NCBI GenBank assembly: GCA_030998225.1
Contig: JAPYXD010000755.1
Location: forward strand, 1,860,001 to 1,924,000
Direction of reading: 5' to 3'
From: Diplolepis rosae
Taxonomy: Eukaryota; Arthropoda; Insecta; Hymenoptera; Diplolepididae
Length of the DNA: 64,000 nt
In this document: positions 22,409-32,420 of the stretch, piece by piece
Layout: every line of letters starts with the position of its first letter
How positions within the stretch are numbered: position 1 is the stretch's first letter
Made by a program: the position numbers and the translations under genes
The notes under the pieces: model-generated
The model's input: only the letters and a program-made list of their open reading frames with translations
Told to the model about the DNA's origin: nothing
The model's database searches: none

Positions 22409-24033
22409 TGTAACGGAGTTACACCAGTGGACCGTGGGGAATTCGGAATTCGGGGAACCCGGCCCGGCATTCTCCGCGGTCGGGTGCCGTCGCCGTCTTC
22501 TACGACTTCTTGCCCGGTGGTGTTAAGAGAAGTACACTACCGTCGGAAATTGTGCGCACGGTGCTTGTGAGCGCTATTAAAAATCACTGCTGACTTTGAA
22601 CCACGATATTTTGGTGAAAAAAAAGAGATAGGGCATTTTTAAAAACACAGTTGGAAATCTTATGGAATTTCACGTCTAGTGATGTTCAAAAAATATTTTT
22701 TTGACCTTTTGAAAATAATACAGCACGTAAAGAGTTAAAAAAAAATTCAAGATTTTCTCAAATTCTCTACCTCAACTTCAACTTTAAGCATGACCTAAGG
22801 AAAAATTTTCCAAAATCTGAAAATTATACGAAATAGAGTCTAAAATCTTATCTTTAATTTAAGCTAAGAAAACTTCAAGAATATTTATGGGTACCCGAGG
22901 TACGATTAAAAATGTTCAATCGTATCTGAGTTGAATTTTAATCGATGATCACGGTTCTCGGCCGGTTTGTTGCTCGCCTCCTTCGTTCAGGCAGGGCCGA
23001 AATGGCCACGCACAAAAGTGGCGCTTAAGTGGAGCCCTCTTATATGTATTTTTGATTCTGTTCATTGGTAATTTTTATTTCTAATTATTCTGAATTTTAA
23101 AAAATATTTATTGGTATTTGTGATTCTTAAAAATTATCTAAATCCAATATTATCCCTACATTAACGAATATAACAATGATATGAAAACATTTTTTATTTC
23201 TTAAAATTCTTATAAACTAGAACATTAATAAAAATTTTAATAGTCATTGTAAATATCAACTAAGAATAAAAAGTAAGGAAATAAAGGAAACACGTTCTGG
23301 GATCAATGAACATATAAGAGAGCTCCACTTAAGCGCCACCTTTGTGCATGGCCTATTCGGTCCTGCCTCAACGAAGGAGGCGAGCAACAAACCGGCCGAG
23401 AACTGTGATCGTCAATTAAAATTCAACTCAGATACGATTGAACATTTTTAATCGTATCTCAGGTACCCATGAATATTTTTGAAGTTTTCTTGGCTTAAAT
23501 TAAAGATGAGATTTTAGACTCTATGTCGTATAATTTTCAGATTGTGGAAAATTTTTCCCTAGGTCATGCTAAAAGTTGAAGTTGAGGTAGAGAATTTGAG
23601 AAAATCTTGAATTTTTTTGTTTAACTCCTCACGCGATGTATTATTTTCAGAAGATCAAAAACATATTTGTTGAGGATCACTAGACGCGGACTTTCATAAT
23701 CTTTCCAACTGTTTTTTAAAAAATGCCCTATCTCTTTTTTTCACCAAGATATCGCAATTCAAAGTAGGCAGTGATTTTTAATAACGCTCACAAGCACCGT
23801 GCGCACAAATTCCGACGGTAGTGTACCTCGTGCTACTGAAGAGTGGATTTGCTGCCGACCGGAACTCGTTCGTCCGTGATCAATAGTGGAACTTAGTGTT
23901 GGACCTCCCGTACTGTTCGTCGGATCATTGTAAGTTTAAAATAAAGGGTTTTAGTGCGAATAAGCGCTGTTATTTATTGCACCTATCTCGGCCTCCCCTC
24001 CTTCCCGTCCTTTAGTGAGCAGCCTCCGTTGCA
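22409..24033 (+). repeat. 3' LTR of copy 1, split by a palindromic element
   Basis: LTR pieces 22409-22534 and 23824-24033 surround the insertion at 22535-23823. The LTR is longer than the 5' partner because the 5' copy has lost its middle. AATAAA lies near 23,940. Confidence 0.85.
22535..23823. mobile_element. Palindromic Tc1-like foldback inside the 3' LTR
   Basis: 1,289 bp, TA target duplication (22533-22534, 23824-23825), ends CACTACCGTCGGAAATTGTG and its complement. The arms are complementary over about 560 bp each (for example ...AACCGGCCGAGAAC... in mirror positions), leaving a short AT-rich centre. No coding capacity. TA target sites and a CACTACCG terminus point to the Tc1/mariner superfamily. 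Confidence 0.85.
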
Positions 24034-24240
24034 GGGTTTTCGAAGTCGCTGATTACGAATCTAGTATCAAATTTTGAAAATTCGAAATGGCGGATCCTAT
24101 ATAGCGGCTTGGTAGTAAGAAAAATTCATGAAATTCGGTGATTTTAGTTTCTATTACCTGTACAGGGGTTTTTGAGGTCGCTGATTACGAATCTGGCTTT
24201 AGATTTTGAAAACTCAAAATGATGGATTGAATATAGGGGT
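24034..24240 (+). repeat. piggyBac left subterminal repeats (part 2)
   Basis: Two more units (GTCGCTGATTACGAATCT..., near 24,049 and 24,176), same orientation as 15,330-15,481, spaced about 130 bp. Confidence 0.75.
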
Positions 24241-24360
24241 GAAGTTTTCATAAAATTTGAATTATGTATTCTTTTTTTGCCAAATACTGGATTCAATTTG
24301 AAATACTCTAATAGGATGGATAAATAGAAGAGACTTTTGCAGATATTGTTCTGTGTTGTT

Positions 24361-24590
24361 GGATAACGGTCAAAATAGTGTGCTCATAGTATTTACATTG
24401 CATTCAATTTCCAGATTGATTAGTCGAATAAGACAGACGAGTAATTTCGATAAATCAACAAATTTTCACCATGTTAGAGATCACGTTTGAGTGGCGGGTT
24501 AACGGTAAAAATAGTGTGACCATAGTTTTTACTTTGCATTTAATTTTGTTATTGATTAGTTGAATAACAAAAGTGAGTAATTTTGATAAA
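24361..24590 (+). repeat. Duplicated segment upstream of the piggyBac ORF
   Basis: AACGGT(C/A)AAAATAGTGTG... to ...GAGTAATTT(C/T)GATAAA occurs twice, about 137 bp apart; the second copy ends at the ATG at 24597. It probably lies in the transposase promoter or leader. Confidence 0.65.
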
Positions 24591-24596
24591 GTAAAA

Positions 24597-25566
24597 ATGA
24601 GTGATTCTGAAGAAGAATATGAAGGACATGAAATTCCATCAGACAACGAATCTGTCGATGGGAATGACATCAGCGATGATGAAGATTGTGATCTGAATGT
24701 AGGCATTGGAAGGCATTCTGCTAATTATTCTCGTAGGTTCGAAGAGACTCAAAATTTGTCAGATGAAACTTGGTCAAATCAGTCTTTGCCTTCAATGAGT
24801 TACGTTTCACACAGAATGTTGGACTAAAGAATATTCCAGATACTGTCGAAACACCTGGAGATGTTTTCTTGATGCTCTTATCTACTGAAAATATTGAGCT
24901 TATAGTTCATCAAACAAGTCTACAGAATAAAAATAAGAATGATGTTCTCGTAACTGCAGAGGAGATGAAGAAATTTATTGGAGTGAACATAAACATTGAA
25001 CCAGTTCAATTTTTATCAAATTTTCATGATCCATCTGCTTTGTCTGAGGTAGAGAGAAGACAAAATATGGTTCACTAAAAACTATAGCTTGCCCTCAAAT
25101 GGCGAAGGATTATAATGGTTATATGGGATGTGTTGACAAGTCAGATCAGATGAAATCATTCTATGAAATAACAAGAAAAAGAAAAAAGTGGTGGCACCGT
25201 TTACTGTGGCACTTCATAGACGTAAATCTTGTCAACTCTTTTTTAATTTTCAAATTACTCAATCCCAATAAAAATTTTAAATTAAAACACTTTTGATTAT
25301 CAGTTGTCGATGAGCTCATAGGAATAAATTGCCAAAAGAAACTGGGAAGACTATGTACAAATATACTCAATAGCCCTGCTACAAAAAAAGTTAAAACACC
25401 TGAAAGTATCAGAACGTTAGTACAAAACATTTGCCTGGTGTGTATGAGGATAGTTCAAAACATTGTTTCCTTTGTAGTAATAAAACCAATCGAGTTCGAT
25501 CACAATTTTATCGCGCAACATGCAATGTGACTTTATGCATCAATGCTAAAAAACTGCTTTGTTGAA
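24597..25566 (+). pseudogene. piggyBac transposase, core deleted
   Basis: The start is ATG 24597 (MSDSEEEYEGHE..., an acidic N-terminus usual for the family). After a frameshift near 24,800, 24,805-25,075 carries the first conserved block (DTVETPGDVFLMLLS..., EEMKKFIGVNI). The catalytic Asp region is absent: the sequence jumps to MAKDYNGYMGCVDKSDQM and KWWHRLLWHFIDVNLVNSF (25,099-25,296), which follow it in intact proteins. A stop and frameshift later, 25,430-25,566 has the Cys-rich C-terminal finger (CFLC...CNVTLC). A non-functional deletion derivative. Confidence 0.8.
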
Positions 25567-25969
25567 TACCATAAATAAGAAATTATCGCAATCTACATGG
25601 CGATAAACGCTAAATTCATATTCACTAGAACTAAAATTAGATAAAAATATGCCTCAAATATTCTGTTGGTAGAGTTTTCCAAATTTCCATTCCCTACTTA
25701 AATTCATAATCTTTATTTTGGAAATTTGAGACCAGATCTGTGATCAGTAACTCTACAATTCCCGTTTGTTTGCTAATTTTAAATGTTTTGAGTTTCATAT
25801 TGAATACGACACTTTGACATTCAAAAATCTGACTTCAGATTCGTAATCAGCGCCCTAAAACCCATATATACAAATTATAACGCTTATACGCTAATTTTTT
25901 TGAATTTTGTCCGCCATATTGAATCTGCCTTTTTGAATTTTGAAAATATGAATTCAGATTCATATTTAA

Positions 25970-26056
25970 AGAATTTGAAAATCTTTCTGTGGAAAAAATG
26001 ACGCTTTCGACTGCGCTGGGATTCAAGCCCAGGTCTTTCGATTGCCGGTCGACTGC
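25970..26056 (-). repeat. tRNA-like SINE fragment, copy 1
   Basis: On the minus strand CTGGGCTTGAATCCCAG (26032-26016) forms a perfect 5-bp T-arm with a 7-nt loop and fits the B-box consensus. It is preceded by GTCGACCGGCAATCGAAAGA. There is no complete cloverleaf. A second copy with the same flank is at 58,533-58,622. Confidence 0.5.
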
Positions 26057-26262
26057 ATGAATATTTTTTAAGTTTTCTTGGCTTAAATTGAAGATAAGAT
26101 TTTAGGCTCTATGTCGTATAATTTTCAGAAAGTCAACAAAATATTTATTGAGCATCACTAGACGTGGAATTTCATAAGCTTCCCAACTGCTTTCTTAAAA
26201 ATGCCCTATTTCTATTTTTCCATCGAGATATCGTGGTTTGAAGTCAACAATGATTTTCAAAT
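26057..26262. repeat. Fragment of the 22.5-kb foldback family
   Basis: Matches 23,470-23,790 with an internal deletion: AGTTTTCTTGGCTTAAATTGAAGAT..., ...TATGTCGTATAATTTTCAGA..., AATGCCCTATTTCT. It lies inside the piggyBac right half. Confidence 0.7.
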
Positions 26263-26750
26263 TCTTTAAATATTGAATTTATTTGCATTATTTGCGATAT
26301 AAGAGTTTGAAATTGTCTACGAGGACACCTGTCGACAACGTATCCTATCTGATACGCGACTAGTGATCCTCCGATAATGTAGGCAGTGACAAAAATTTCA
26401 AACTCATCTAATTAATTCAGATTCATAATTAGCAAACCCAAAAACCTAAATATACAAATTATAACCTCTACAAGCTAATTTTTTAAAATGTTGTCCGCCA
26501 TATTAAATCCGCCATTTTGAATTTCGAAAACCTGACCTTTGATTGGTAATCACCGATCCCAAAAACCCATATGTACAAATTATAACGTTTATACGCTAAT
26601 TTTTTCAAATTTTGTCCGCCATATTGAATCTGCCATTTTGAATTTTGAAAATCTGACTTCAGATTCGTAATCAGCGACCCCAAAAACCCTTATAGACACT
26701 TTAATGGCTGGAGTAGGTGCAGCAGAAAAATGTTCCCCTGAAAGGGTTAA

Positions 26751-26937
26751 AAAAACGATTTAACAGCTTCCATTTTTCAGAATATACAGATATATTTGAT
26801 TGTGGATGATTACTGATCAATTTTACTTTTGCACTTAAATTTCTATTTTTAAGTAATTCTGCACCAATGACTGCTTGCTTTGCAAATGATGAATTCAAGC
26901 TGTACGCAGTAGAAAGTAATAGTCTGTTTTCGTCAGG
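26751..26937 (-). pseudogene. 5' half of the ORF interrupted by piggyBac
   Basis: The minus-strand frame is open from 26937 to the piggyBac border, ending ...EKWKLLNRFF at the TTAA. A CAG near 26,922 preceded by CTAAC could be a splice acceptor. It joins in frame to 15,074-14,774 when the transposon is removed. Protein unrecognised. Confidence 0.5.
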
Positions 26938-27059
26938 TTAGACATTTTAGATCTTAATTCTTTTCAGATATTGATGAATGCAATTTAAATTTCTTGTATT
27001 GGCCACCCAAAAATTTTAAACGTAACACATCACTCAATAAGTTTTCGGTCTAACTAAGA

Positions 27060-27320
27060 AAAACACAGTTTTTTCAACAAATTAGACTTTATTTATCAAC
27101 AGTTTCCTTCAAGCGTAACACATTCAACCCAACGCTTCTCTAACTTTTCGATGCCTTTTTTGTAGAATGATTCCTCTTTGCTCTCAAAATATGTTAGTTC
27201 CTTGAGGCTCTTGACTGGTAGGATGGTAGCAACTCTATTCAATTTTTTCAAATTCATTATCAGATAAAGATATACTTTTACAATTTTGGGATATAGCTTT
27301 AATTTCTGATCTAACTTCAA
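27060..27320 (-). pseudogene. Mariner transposase C-terminal remnant
   Basis: The minus-strand frame ends with EESFYKKGIEKLEKRWVECV, the tail found in several mariner subfamilies (a short helix with an EKRW motif just before the stop). The rest of the transposase is absent; the upstream part of the 74-codon frame is unrelated. Confidence 0.55.
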
Positions 27321-27324
27321 TTAA

Positions 27325-28043
27325 GGGGCACAACTAGTTTAACCACCTGAAAAAAGGTGATTTTTGCAATACTTTAAAAAAAAAGTATTGCATCCAATGT
27401 TTTAAAATGTTGCAGATATATTTGTGCATAAGTAATGAATATAAAGTAATGTTTTCAAATGAAAATATTCGATTTTCAGCAAGTTATCCACCATCTCCTG
27501 AGTCTTCAAAAAAAAAAGTTCTCCCACTGCTGCAGTGATTATAGCCTTCACAGTGCCTGGAATCAAGAAAACCAAAAATTTTATCAAACTAGAATATATT
27601 TCCTATACAATGACCCTCGATTGTAAAAAAAATTCAAATGCAACAAAATGACAATTTTTGAAAAAAAAATTAAAATTTTTCTCAAAAATCTGATGGTTTT
27701 TGGCCTCGAAAAATAATATTTTTCATCCAATCATAAAACTGGAGGGTCATTGTATGGAAAAACAAGTACAAAATAAGCTAAAAAAAGAACCAAGTCGATT
27801 GGATGATTTGTTATAGAGTTACAGCTGCAGCAAATTTGAAAAATGTAGTTTTGAGAAAAACGCGTTTAAAGATAAAAGTACTGATTTCATTGTTATACAT
27901 TTTTGAATATCATAACTAGAGCTAATCTGCTATTACAGGCCCATACAATTCATCTTCCTCTTCTTCGAAAAGCGCATGCTGTGCTGTTGAAAAATGCAAC
28001 AAAAAAAATCGAAATTTTTAAAATTTCAAACTAGTTGTGCCCC
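27325..28043. mobile_element. TIR element ~720 bp, non-coding
   Basis: GGGGCACAACTAGTTT at 27325-27340 and its exact complement at 28028-28043. The interior is AT-rich with A/T runs and no coding frame. Flanks are TTAA (left) and TGAA (right), so a TTAA-type target is possible but not clean. Confidence 0.65.
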
Positions 28044-28129
28044 TGAAAAGTTTTATCTCATTGATATTTTTCAAGAGATTATTTAGTCGAACTTGTACTA
28101 GGGTGCATGATATTGACGTGATAAAATGA

Positions 28130-28925
28130 GGAAGAATTTATTTTTTGAGCAAAAATCGGTTTTATTTCTTAATGTGCACTCCTTTTACCCCGATACGAGT
28201 CCAATGATCTTTGAACTTTTCTATGCCTTCGAATTGATACGATTTCTTAAACCCTCCAAAATACCCTTTTGTTTCCCATTCAACTTCATCGTTCGACTCA
28301 AAACGCCTATCACGCAGCCATCTCTTGAAGTTTGGGAACAGATAATATACGCTGGGGACCAGGTCCGGAGAATAAGGTGAGTGCGAAAGCGATTCGAAAC
28401 CCAATTCATGTTTTTTTTCCTGTGCAATATTCGTGTCCGTTGTTTCCTGATTTCGTCAACCAATCGACCCACCAATGCAACATAATATGCTGCAGTAATT
28501 GTGCTTCCTTTCTCAAGGTAGTCGATGAAGATTACTCCATGTGCATCCCAAAAAACACTAGCCATAACTTTTCCAGCCAATCGATGCAAAAACTCTTTCG
28601 GATTGCGGCTAAAATAGGCCTAATTTCGCTCCGAAATGGTCACATGAAACTGTTTTTAGTCGATTGTGAGCAACTGATGCACCCATCTTGCACAGAGCTT
28701 TCTCATCCACAAATGTGTATGCAAAATTTGATTAAGCGCTCAGTTGAAGTGAATACGATCTCAGATATCACACGGACTTTCACTTTCGGGTCATTTAAAA
28801 CAATATTATGGATTTTATTGGTGATTTCTGGTGTAGTGATCTCATTTGGATGACCTAGACTTGGTATGGTTTTCACTTTTTTCCATCTTTGCAAAAAATT
28901 CGGAGGTTGGTTGCTTCTAGACACT
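28130..28925 (-). pseudogene. Mariner transposase, decayed copy
   Basis: On the minus strand: an N-terminal part with LGHPNEITTPEITNKIHNIV (28924-28703), then a frameshifted region, then MASVFWDAHGVIFIDYLEKG (around 28,560, middle catalytic region) and SPYSPDLVPSVYYLFPNFKR (around 28,370, site of the last catalytic Asp), and a tail ending near 28,162 with EGIEKFKDHW. The blocks are in the correct order but in at least three frames. The first helix-turn-helix is missing. No TIRs identified. Confidence 0.75.
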
Positions 28926-30300
28926 GCAACTTGTAAACTAACTAATAGGAACTAATAGGAAACAATAAAAATTCATTCAACCTTAATCAATTACTTGTCC
29001 TTCAAAATGAGACGCCACATCAAGTTTCATTACCCCCATCCATCCACAGGAAACGATGACATTATTGTTTTATCTAAATTGATTATTTATTCTTCAGGGC
29101 ACCTTCGACTCCAGAAGCGCTTTCTGAGAAATATTATTCTTAAAGACGTTCTCTTGCTCGTAGATGTGCTCATCCTACTCTATCATAGGTAGTGGGGTTA
29201 CTGTTAAGCTTTCTAACCGAATGAGTTGAGCACCGTTTATGCGCAAAAGTAACAAAATGTGTCTTCTGCATCGATTTGTGCGATTTGGCAACACGGCTTT
29301 CCTGTCTTTCTCATATCGAGTCGAAAGCATATGGTGTGAGAGAAGTTATATTATGAGTTTATTGACAGTTTGTAAATACTAATAAGATGTCTAATAAATT
29401 TGACAACAAAAATGGATTTTTTATTTCACAAAAATCAGCTGCTCGTAAGAACAAAGCTCTGGAAGCAATGTCAAATGTAAGTGTACGCGCGCGCACTTGA
29501 TGCGGTGTTGCCAAGTCACCATATTTGCTTCAGCAAGCCGGCTAAGAATTTGTGCAACTGTGAGTTTCAACAACGTATATCTTTAAAAGTAGTGCCGGTA
29601 CAAGTATTTTTCATGATGGCATACGATTCCTTATAATCTCTAGTATAATATACTAGTTTCCCAAAAACATCTAAAGAAAATTGTGCTTTTAATGTAAAGA
29701 AAGGTATCGCGAAACTGAACTACGCATATCTAACACGGTACCGGTCTTGATACTAATCTTTTTACCGCTTTGTAGATCATGATAAAAAGTACTTATTTAC
29801 GAAGTTTGAAAGAAATCTAAAGAAAAGTGATTTTCAAGAGAACGTCCTTAAAAAAATTTCTATTATTCACAAGGTGACAGTAGTATGTCCAGGAGGTAAT
29901 TCTACCCCATCAAAGGGAACAACCGACACATACATCTAAATTAATTTTTTTACCATTTATCTTTTTATATTTGTTTAACATAAACGTTTTAAAAAACAAC
30001 CAATACATGATTATGAGGTTATCCTTAAAAGATCCATCTAAAATATTTGAAATACTATAAACGTTTCCTGAAAGAGATTACTCCCCTTCCCACCTTCTTT
30101 ATGCATTAATAAACAATTTATACATTAATTAAAGGTATAGTGTGACGTCCTATGCCTCGAACTCCTTGTTAACACTTCCAGACTTAACTTAGAACCCAAC
30201 CAATTGAAGCTTCTCGATGTCATAAATTCCGGTTACGGAAATTTATATCTAGAAGTGGCCCTATATAACTAATTCCATAAATGTAAAACGTCTATAAAAT
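28926..30300. other. AT-rich sequence, only the orphan exon noted
   Basis: Apart from 29,387-29,476 there is no coding frame of note. A GCGCGCGC run lies at 29,486-29,495. Confidence 0.4.
29387..29476 (+). CDS. Orphan first-exon candidate with consensus donor
   Basis: ATG at 29387 opens exactly 30 codons (MSNKFDNKNGFF...), and AAT|GTAAGTG at 29477 is a strong splice donor in phase 0. Beyond the donor the frame soon stops. No matching acceptor or second exon was recognised within the next kilobases, which are degenerate. It could be the first exon of a host gene or transposon. Confidence 0.3.
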
Positions 30301-30610
30301 CAAACTGATATACTTCAAATTTTAAAACAGCGTATCGGGGCACTCAGTATCAATATTTTACGAAAAAATATTCATCCTTATACCTAGAGCGGATGTTTGT
30401 TGTCTTCAAGCATAAGTGTCAAACATAAGTGTCAAACAATGTGAAAAAATATCCATAAAAACAAACCAATCTCAATATCTAAAATTTATTGTGAAACTGT
30501 ATATCGGGGAATTGAATCTCAATTCATTACAAAAAATTTACATACCTATAACTAAAAGCCATGTTTATCGCCTTCAACCCTGAACAGCGATGAAAATTTT
30601 GTCGTAAGCT
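30300..30610. repeat. Two-unit diverged tandem repeat
   Basis: Two segments share GTATCGGGG...TCAATATTTTACGA / GTATATCGGGGAATT...CAATTCATTAC, then CATCCTTATACC / CATACCTATAAC, then TTGTCTTCAA / TCGCCTTCAA. Unit spacing is about 155 bp. The first unit contains a duplicated CATAAGTGTCAAA. Confidence 0.55.
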
Positions 30611-31450
30611 TTTGACACTAAATGCCACGATATTGAGTACAAAAATTTTAGGTATTGATCTTAGTTAGTTTTCATAGATTTTACAGAATTGAAATATTGG
30701 AAATTAAGGTGGTTACACAGAAAAAAAGTCTTAAATGAAGTCCAAAAATGGGCTTCTTGTTAGGTGTGATATAAAGTAGACCGGTCCCGCTAAAAACTAG
30801 TTTAGAATGGAAGTCTTCAAACTAGCCGGATATACAACTAGAAGATAGCCCTATTATAGACTAAAAATTAGTCACAAGCTAGAATATGAGATTGAATGAA
30901 GCAACTTCATCGAATAGAAGTTTGTCGCTAGGAAAACTACAAATTAGCCGCTAGCCTAGATTTGGGCTAAAATGAAGCCACTATCTAAATTTCAAATCAA
31001 TTCCAAATTCAACCTAAATTAAGTCTAAATTGTGACTGTGAATAAAATAAAGTATTTAATTTGTTTTAAAAAAGAATTTTATTTCATAACTGCGAATATA
31101 TTCACATCTTTACAAAAAAAATAATCGTTTGTAATGTAGAAAAGGTTTGAGCTACACTACAAGCTCTTTAACATATAAACTCAAATAAAAAATCTGAAAA
31201 ATCTGTGAAAATTAGGCATATTATGCAGATTAAGAAACAAAAATAACATTCACGATTTTTTTTAAACTGTGCGATTAAAAAATTTTTTTATTATATTTCA
31301 GCTTCACCCAATCTCAAGAAATCAATCTATTCATTTCAAATTTTATACACGTTATGATATGAGGAACCCAAAAGGAAAAATTTCAGTCTTAAGGCATTTT
31401 CAATTTCTAAAATTTTTTTTTTGATAAGATAAATCTAATTGTTCAAGAAT
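30611..31450. other. AT-rich sequence, no gene recognised
   Basis: No open frame with a motif. The stretch 30,740-30,980 is dense in CTAG/TAGCC-like tetranucleotides, of unclear meaning. Confidence 0.4.
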
Positions 31451-31900
31451 ATTTATAATAGTTCTGTACTGCTGAACTTTCATTCTAAACAAATACGAGA
31501 TATGGAAAAAAGTTATCATTCAAAATTATTTTCTACATTAAGATCTACAGATTTTAATTGCAACATTTTTTCATAAGATGTATATTTTTCTTTTTAATTT
31601 AAAAAAATACTATTAAAAATCCGAAATCCAATTTTTTTAAACAATAATATGTGAAATACGAAAAAACGTAAGAATGCAAAGTTGTTCGTTTTAAAAAGAT
31701 CTACAATTTTTGTCTCACACATTTTCACATAAAACATATATTTTTCGTTTCAATTCCCAAAATTCAATTTTTTAGACAAAGTACGTGAGATACAAAAAAA
31801 ACGTTTATATGAAAAATTATTTGCCTCAATGATGTCTACAAATTTAAAATTTAAAGTCAATACATTTTTAGAATTTAAAAACAAAATATTAATTTCAGTA
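31450..31900 (-). repeat. 155-bp satellite-like repeat, antisense block
   Basis: Minus-strand units of the family at 59.1, 60.8 and 62.8 kb. The marker AGATCTACAR recurs near 31,543 and 31,697, with a variant near 31,830; each is followed by a stretch like ACATTTTTTCATAAGATGTATATTTTTC and preceded by TATGTGAAATACGAAAAAACG. Confidence 0.65.
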
Positions 31901-32019
31901 TTTTTTATCTTCATGAATTAAGTACTTTAATTAGAAAATTATGAGGAAAATATTTTATAATAAGATATGATTCAACATGAGATACAAGTTTAAAAAATGA
32001 AGGGACTGAATATTTTTTA

Positions 32020-32420
32020 TAGTATGTAACATTTTTCACTTGAAAATGTCGGTAAATGAACGTAAATTAGGGATTTCATAATTTTTAAAAACGAATGAAA
32101 TACATTTGAATATACATAAAAATTTACACCTTAAATTTTATTGGCACGATGCTAAATTTACAAAACTTTACTTTTCAAATTTTTAAAGAGCAAAGTACTT
32201 TGAATACAATTTTTTGAAATACGTAACATCTTATACATGAGAATTTCAATAAATGAATGTAAATGAAGTGTTTGCTGATTTAGGAAGGTACATAAGTTAT
32301 ATCGGAGTAAAATATAAATTTATAGCCCAACATTTTCTTGATATGAAGCTAAGTCGACAAACCTCTACTATAGAATAAAATACATTGAATAAAATTTTTT
32401 GAAATTTATCATCTACACGG
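32020..32420 (-). repeat. ~180-bp AT-rich repeat block, antisense
   Basis: Two units share ATTTTTTGAAATACGTAACATCTTATACATGAGAATTTC-like order and GAATGTAAATGAAG-like blocks. Their reverse complements occur at 61,850-62,200. Confidence 0.5.

Larger units (their letters stand above)
15482..24033 (+). mobile_element. Ty3/gypsy LTR retrotransposon, copy 1
   Basis: Bounded by LTRs beginning TGTAACGGAGTTACA and ending CCGTTGCA, with a 4-bp target duplication GGGT (15478-15481 and 24034-24037) inside the piggyBac subterminal repeat. Order: LTR, primer site, gag, protease, RT/RNase H, integrase, extra ORF, polypurine tract, LTR. This is the Ty3/gypsy order. It carries a foldback MITE in gag and a 1.29-kb palindromic element in the 3' LTR, and has many stops. 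Copy 2 of the family is at 34,266-41,266. Confidence 0.9.
25800..26700 (-). repeat. piggyBac right subterminal repeats, inverted
   Basis: Units of about 130-150 bp on the minus strand (revcomp GTCGCTGATTACGAATCTG..., AAAATGGC(A/G)GATTCAATATGGCGGAC, TATAAGCGTTATAATTTGTA) near 25,830, 26,425, 26,540 and 26,670. They mirror the left-end arrays. The array is interrupted by the SINE-like and foldback fragments at 25,970-26,262. Confidence 0.75.
15079..26746 (+). mobile_element. piggyBac-like DNA transposon with nested insertions
   Basis: TTAA target copies flank the element (15075-15078 and 26747-26750). The termini are CCCTTTCAAGGG on the left and the complement of CCCTTTCAGGGG on the right, as usual for piggyBac. 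The left end also has a hairpin, GGCGCCACTATCGTGGCGCC. Without the Ty3/gypsy element inside it the transposon is about 3.1 kb. Subterminal repeat arrays lie at both ends in opposite orientation. The transposase is internally deleted, so this is a non-autonomous copy. Confidence 0.8.

Noticed and set aside
26016..26032. Functional tRNA gene
   Set aside because: Only a T-arm/B-box is visible; no acceptor stem, D-arm or anticodon arm can be closed.
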